Below, piece by piece: positions 4,910-5,338 of a stretch of 5,338 nt of DNA. Below the pieces are notes generated by a model that saw only the letters and a program-made list of their open reading frames with translations, had not been told where the DNA came from and made no database searches. The stretch's first letter is position 1; every line of letters begins with the position of its first letter. Location: the NCBI GenBank assembly GCA_003157715.1, contig PMKK01000163.1:1-5338 (forward strand), written 5' to 3'. A program made the position numbers and the translations under genes. Origin of the DNA: Actinomycetota bacterium. GTDB lineage: Bacteria > Actinomycetota > Thermoleophilia > UBA2241.

Positions 4910-5338
4910 ATGGCAGACGAATCCCGATACGACTCGATGCGGTATCGCCGCTGCGGACGCAGCGGCCTGAAACTGCCCGCGATCTCGCTGGGCCTCTGGC
5001 AGAACTTCGGCGGCGGCCGTCCGCTCGAGGCAAGCAGGGCGATCGTGACGCGGGCGTTCGACCTTGGGGTCACGCACTTCGATCTCGCCAACAACTACGG
5101 CCCTCCCTACGGCTCGGCCGAGGAGACCTTCGGCCGCATCCTGCGTGAGGATCTCGCCGCCTACCGCGACGAGCTCGTCGTCTCGACGAAGGCCGGCTAC
5201 GACATGTGGCCCGGCCCTTACGGCGACTGGGGCTCGCGGAAGTACCTGCTGGCCTCGCTCGACCAGTCACTGGCGCGCATGGGGCTCGACTACGTCGACA
5301 TCTTCTACTCCCATCGCTTCGACCCCGAGACGCCGCTC
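4910..5338 (+). CDS. yghZ: YghZ-type aldo/keto reductase (L-glyceraldehyde 3-phosphate reductase family), N-terminal 143 residues
   Basis: The frame opens at the ATG at 4910 and runs off the right edge (143 codons). GGAGG (4901-4905), within GGAGGGG, lies four bases upstream. The sequence closely follows E. coli YghZ as I remember it: RYRRCGRSGLKLPAISLGLW (residues 11-30), FDLGVTHFDLANNYGPP (50-66), GSAEETFGRILREDLAAYRDEL (68-89), VSTKAGYDMWPGPYG (91-105) and the block KYLLASLDQSLARMGLDYVD (111-130). The aldo/keto reductase catalytic tetrad is present at Asp58, Tyr63, Lys94 and His135. The family are soluble NADPH-dependent TIM barrels; YghZ reduces L-glyceraldehyde 3-phosphate and detoxifies small aldehydes such as methylglyoxal. 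The C-terminal half with the cofactor-specific residues is outside the window. Some homologues are annotated as ion-channel beta-subunit-like oxidoreductases, so the substrate is inferred. Confidence 0.93.
   Translation, partial: MADESRYDSMRYRRCGRSGLKLPAISLGLWQNFGGGRPLEASRAIVTRAFDLGVTHFDLANNYGPPYGSAEETFGRILREDLAAYRDELVVSTKAGYDMWPGPYGDWGSRKYLLASLDQSLARMGLDYVDIFYSHRFDPETPL

Noticed and set aside
4785..4970. Small plus-strand frames (ATG at 4785 and at 4795) running into the reductase gene, as possible leader peptides
   Set aside because: Both overlap the reductase start out of frame, lack a well-spaced ribosome site and have no family features; the reductase frame matches its family strongly.

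Overview
This 5.3 kb window is a GC-rich stretch of bacterial chromosome holding five protein genes: two truncated by the window edges and three complete. The high GC content, GTG starts with clear Shine-Dalgarno sequences, and a membrane-anchored HtrA protease with a long N-terminal region suggest a high-GC lineage such as Actinomycetota or Chloroflexota. That placement is an inference; no marker gene is present. No tRNA, rRNA, CRISPR array, transposase, integrase or phage gene was seen.

Layout. Positions 1-231 (minus) carry the N-terminus of a class V, PLP-dependent aminotransferase of the alanine/serine-glyoxylate type. A 158-base divergent spacer separates it from a complete P1-family (S58, DmpA-like) self-processing aminopeptidase at 390-1550 (plus). 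That gene converges on a class III polyphosphate kinase 2 at 1693-2673 (minus), with 142 bases between the stops. Upstream of PPK2 on the same strand lies a trypsin-like/PDZ protease with one membrane segment, 2871-4535 (minus). A 374-base divergent spacer rich in dyads, a hairpin-plus-T-run terminator and long G-tracts leads to the start of a YghZ-type aldo/keto reductase at 4910-5338 (plus).

The genes do not form an obvious pathway. PPK2 (polyphosphate-driven nucleotide rephosphorylation) and the HtrA-like protease (extracytoplasmic protein quality control) are same-strand neighbours and both fit stress survival, but the 197-base gap with a possible promoter argues against tight co-transcription. 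The aminotransferase, peptidase and reductase look like ordinary housekeeping or catabolic genes.

The unusual feature is the density of short tandem repeats with different periods. There is an 18-base repeat (5 copies) abutting the PPK2 stop, a 19-base repeat (4 copies) in the gap between PPK2 and the protease, and a 21-base repeat (6 copies) inside the protease gene that encodes a heptapeptide array. There are also duplicated 12-base and 14-base elements. The 18-base array reads as a charged hexapeptide repeat in the -1 frame relative to PPK2, with variation concentrated at third codon positions. This suggests PPK2 has, or recently lost by frameshift, a repetitive C-terminal tail. I see no convincing wholly new multi-gene system; the repeat-bearing PPK2 and protease are the best leads.
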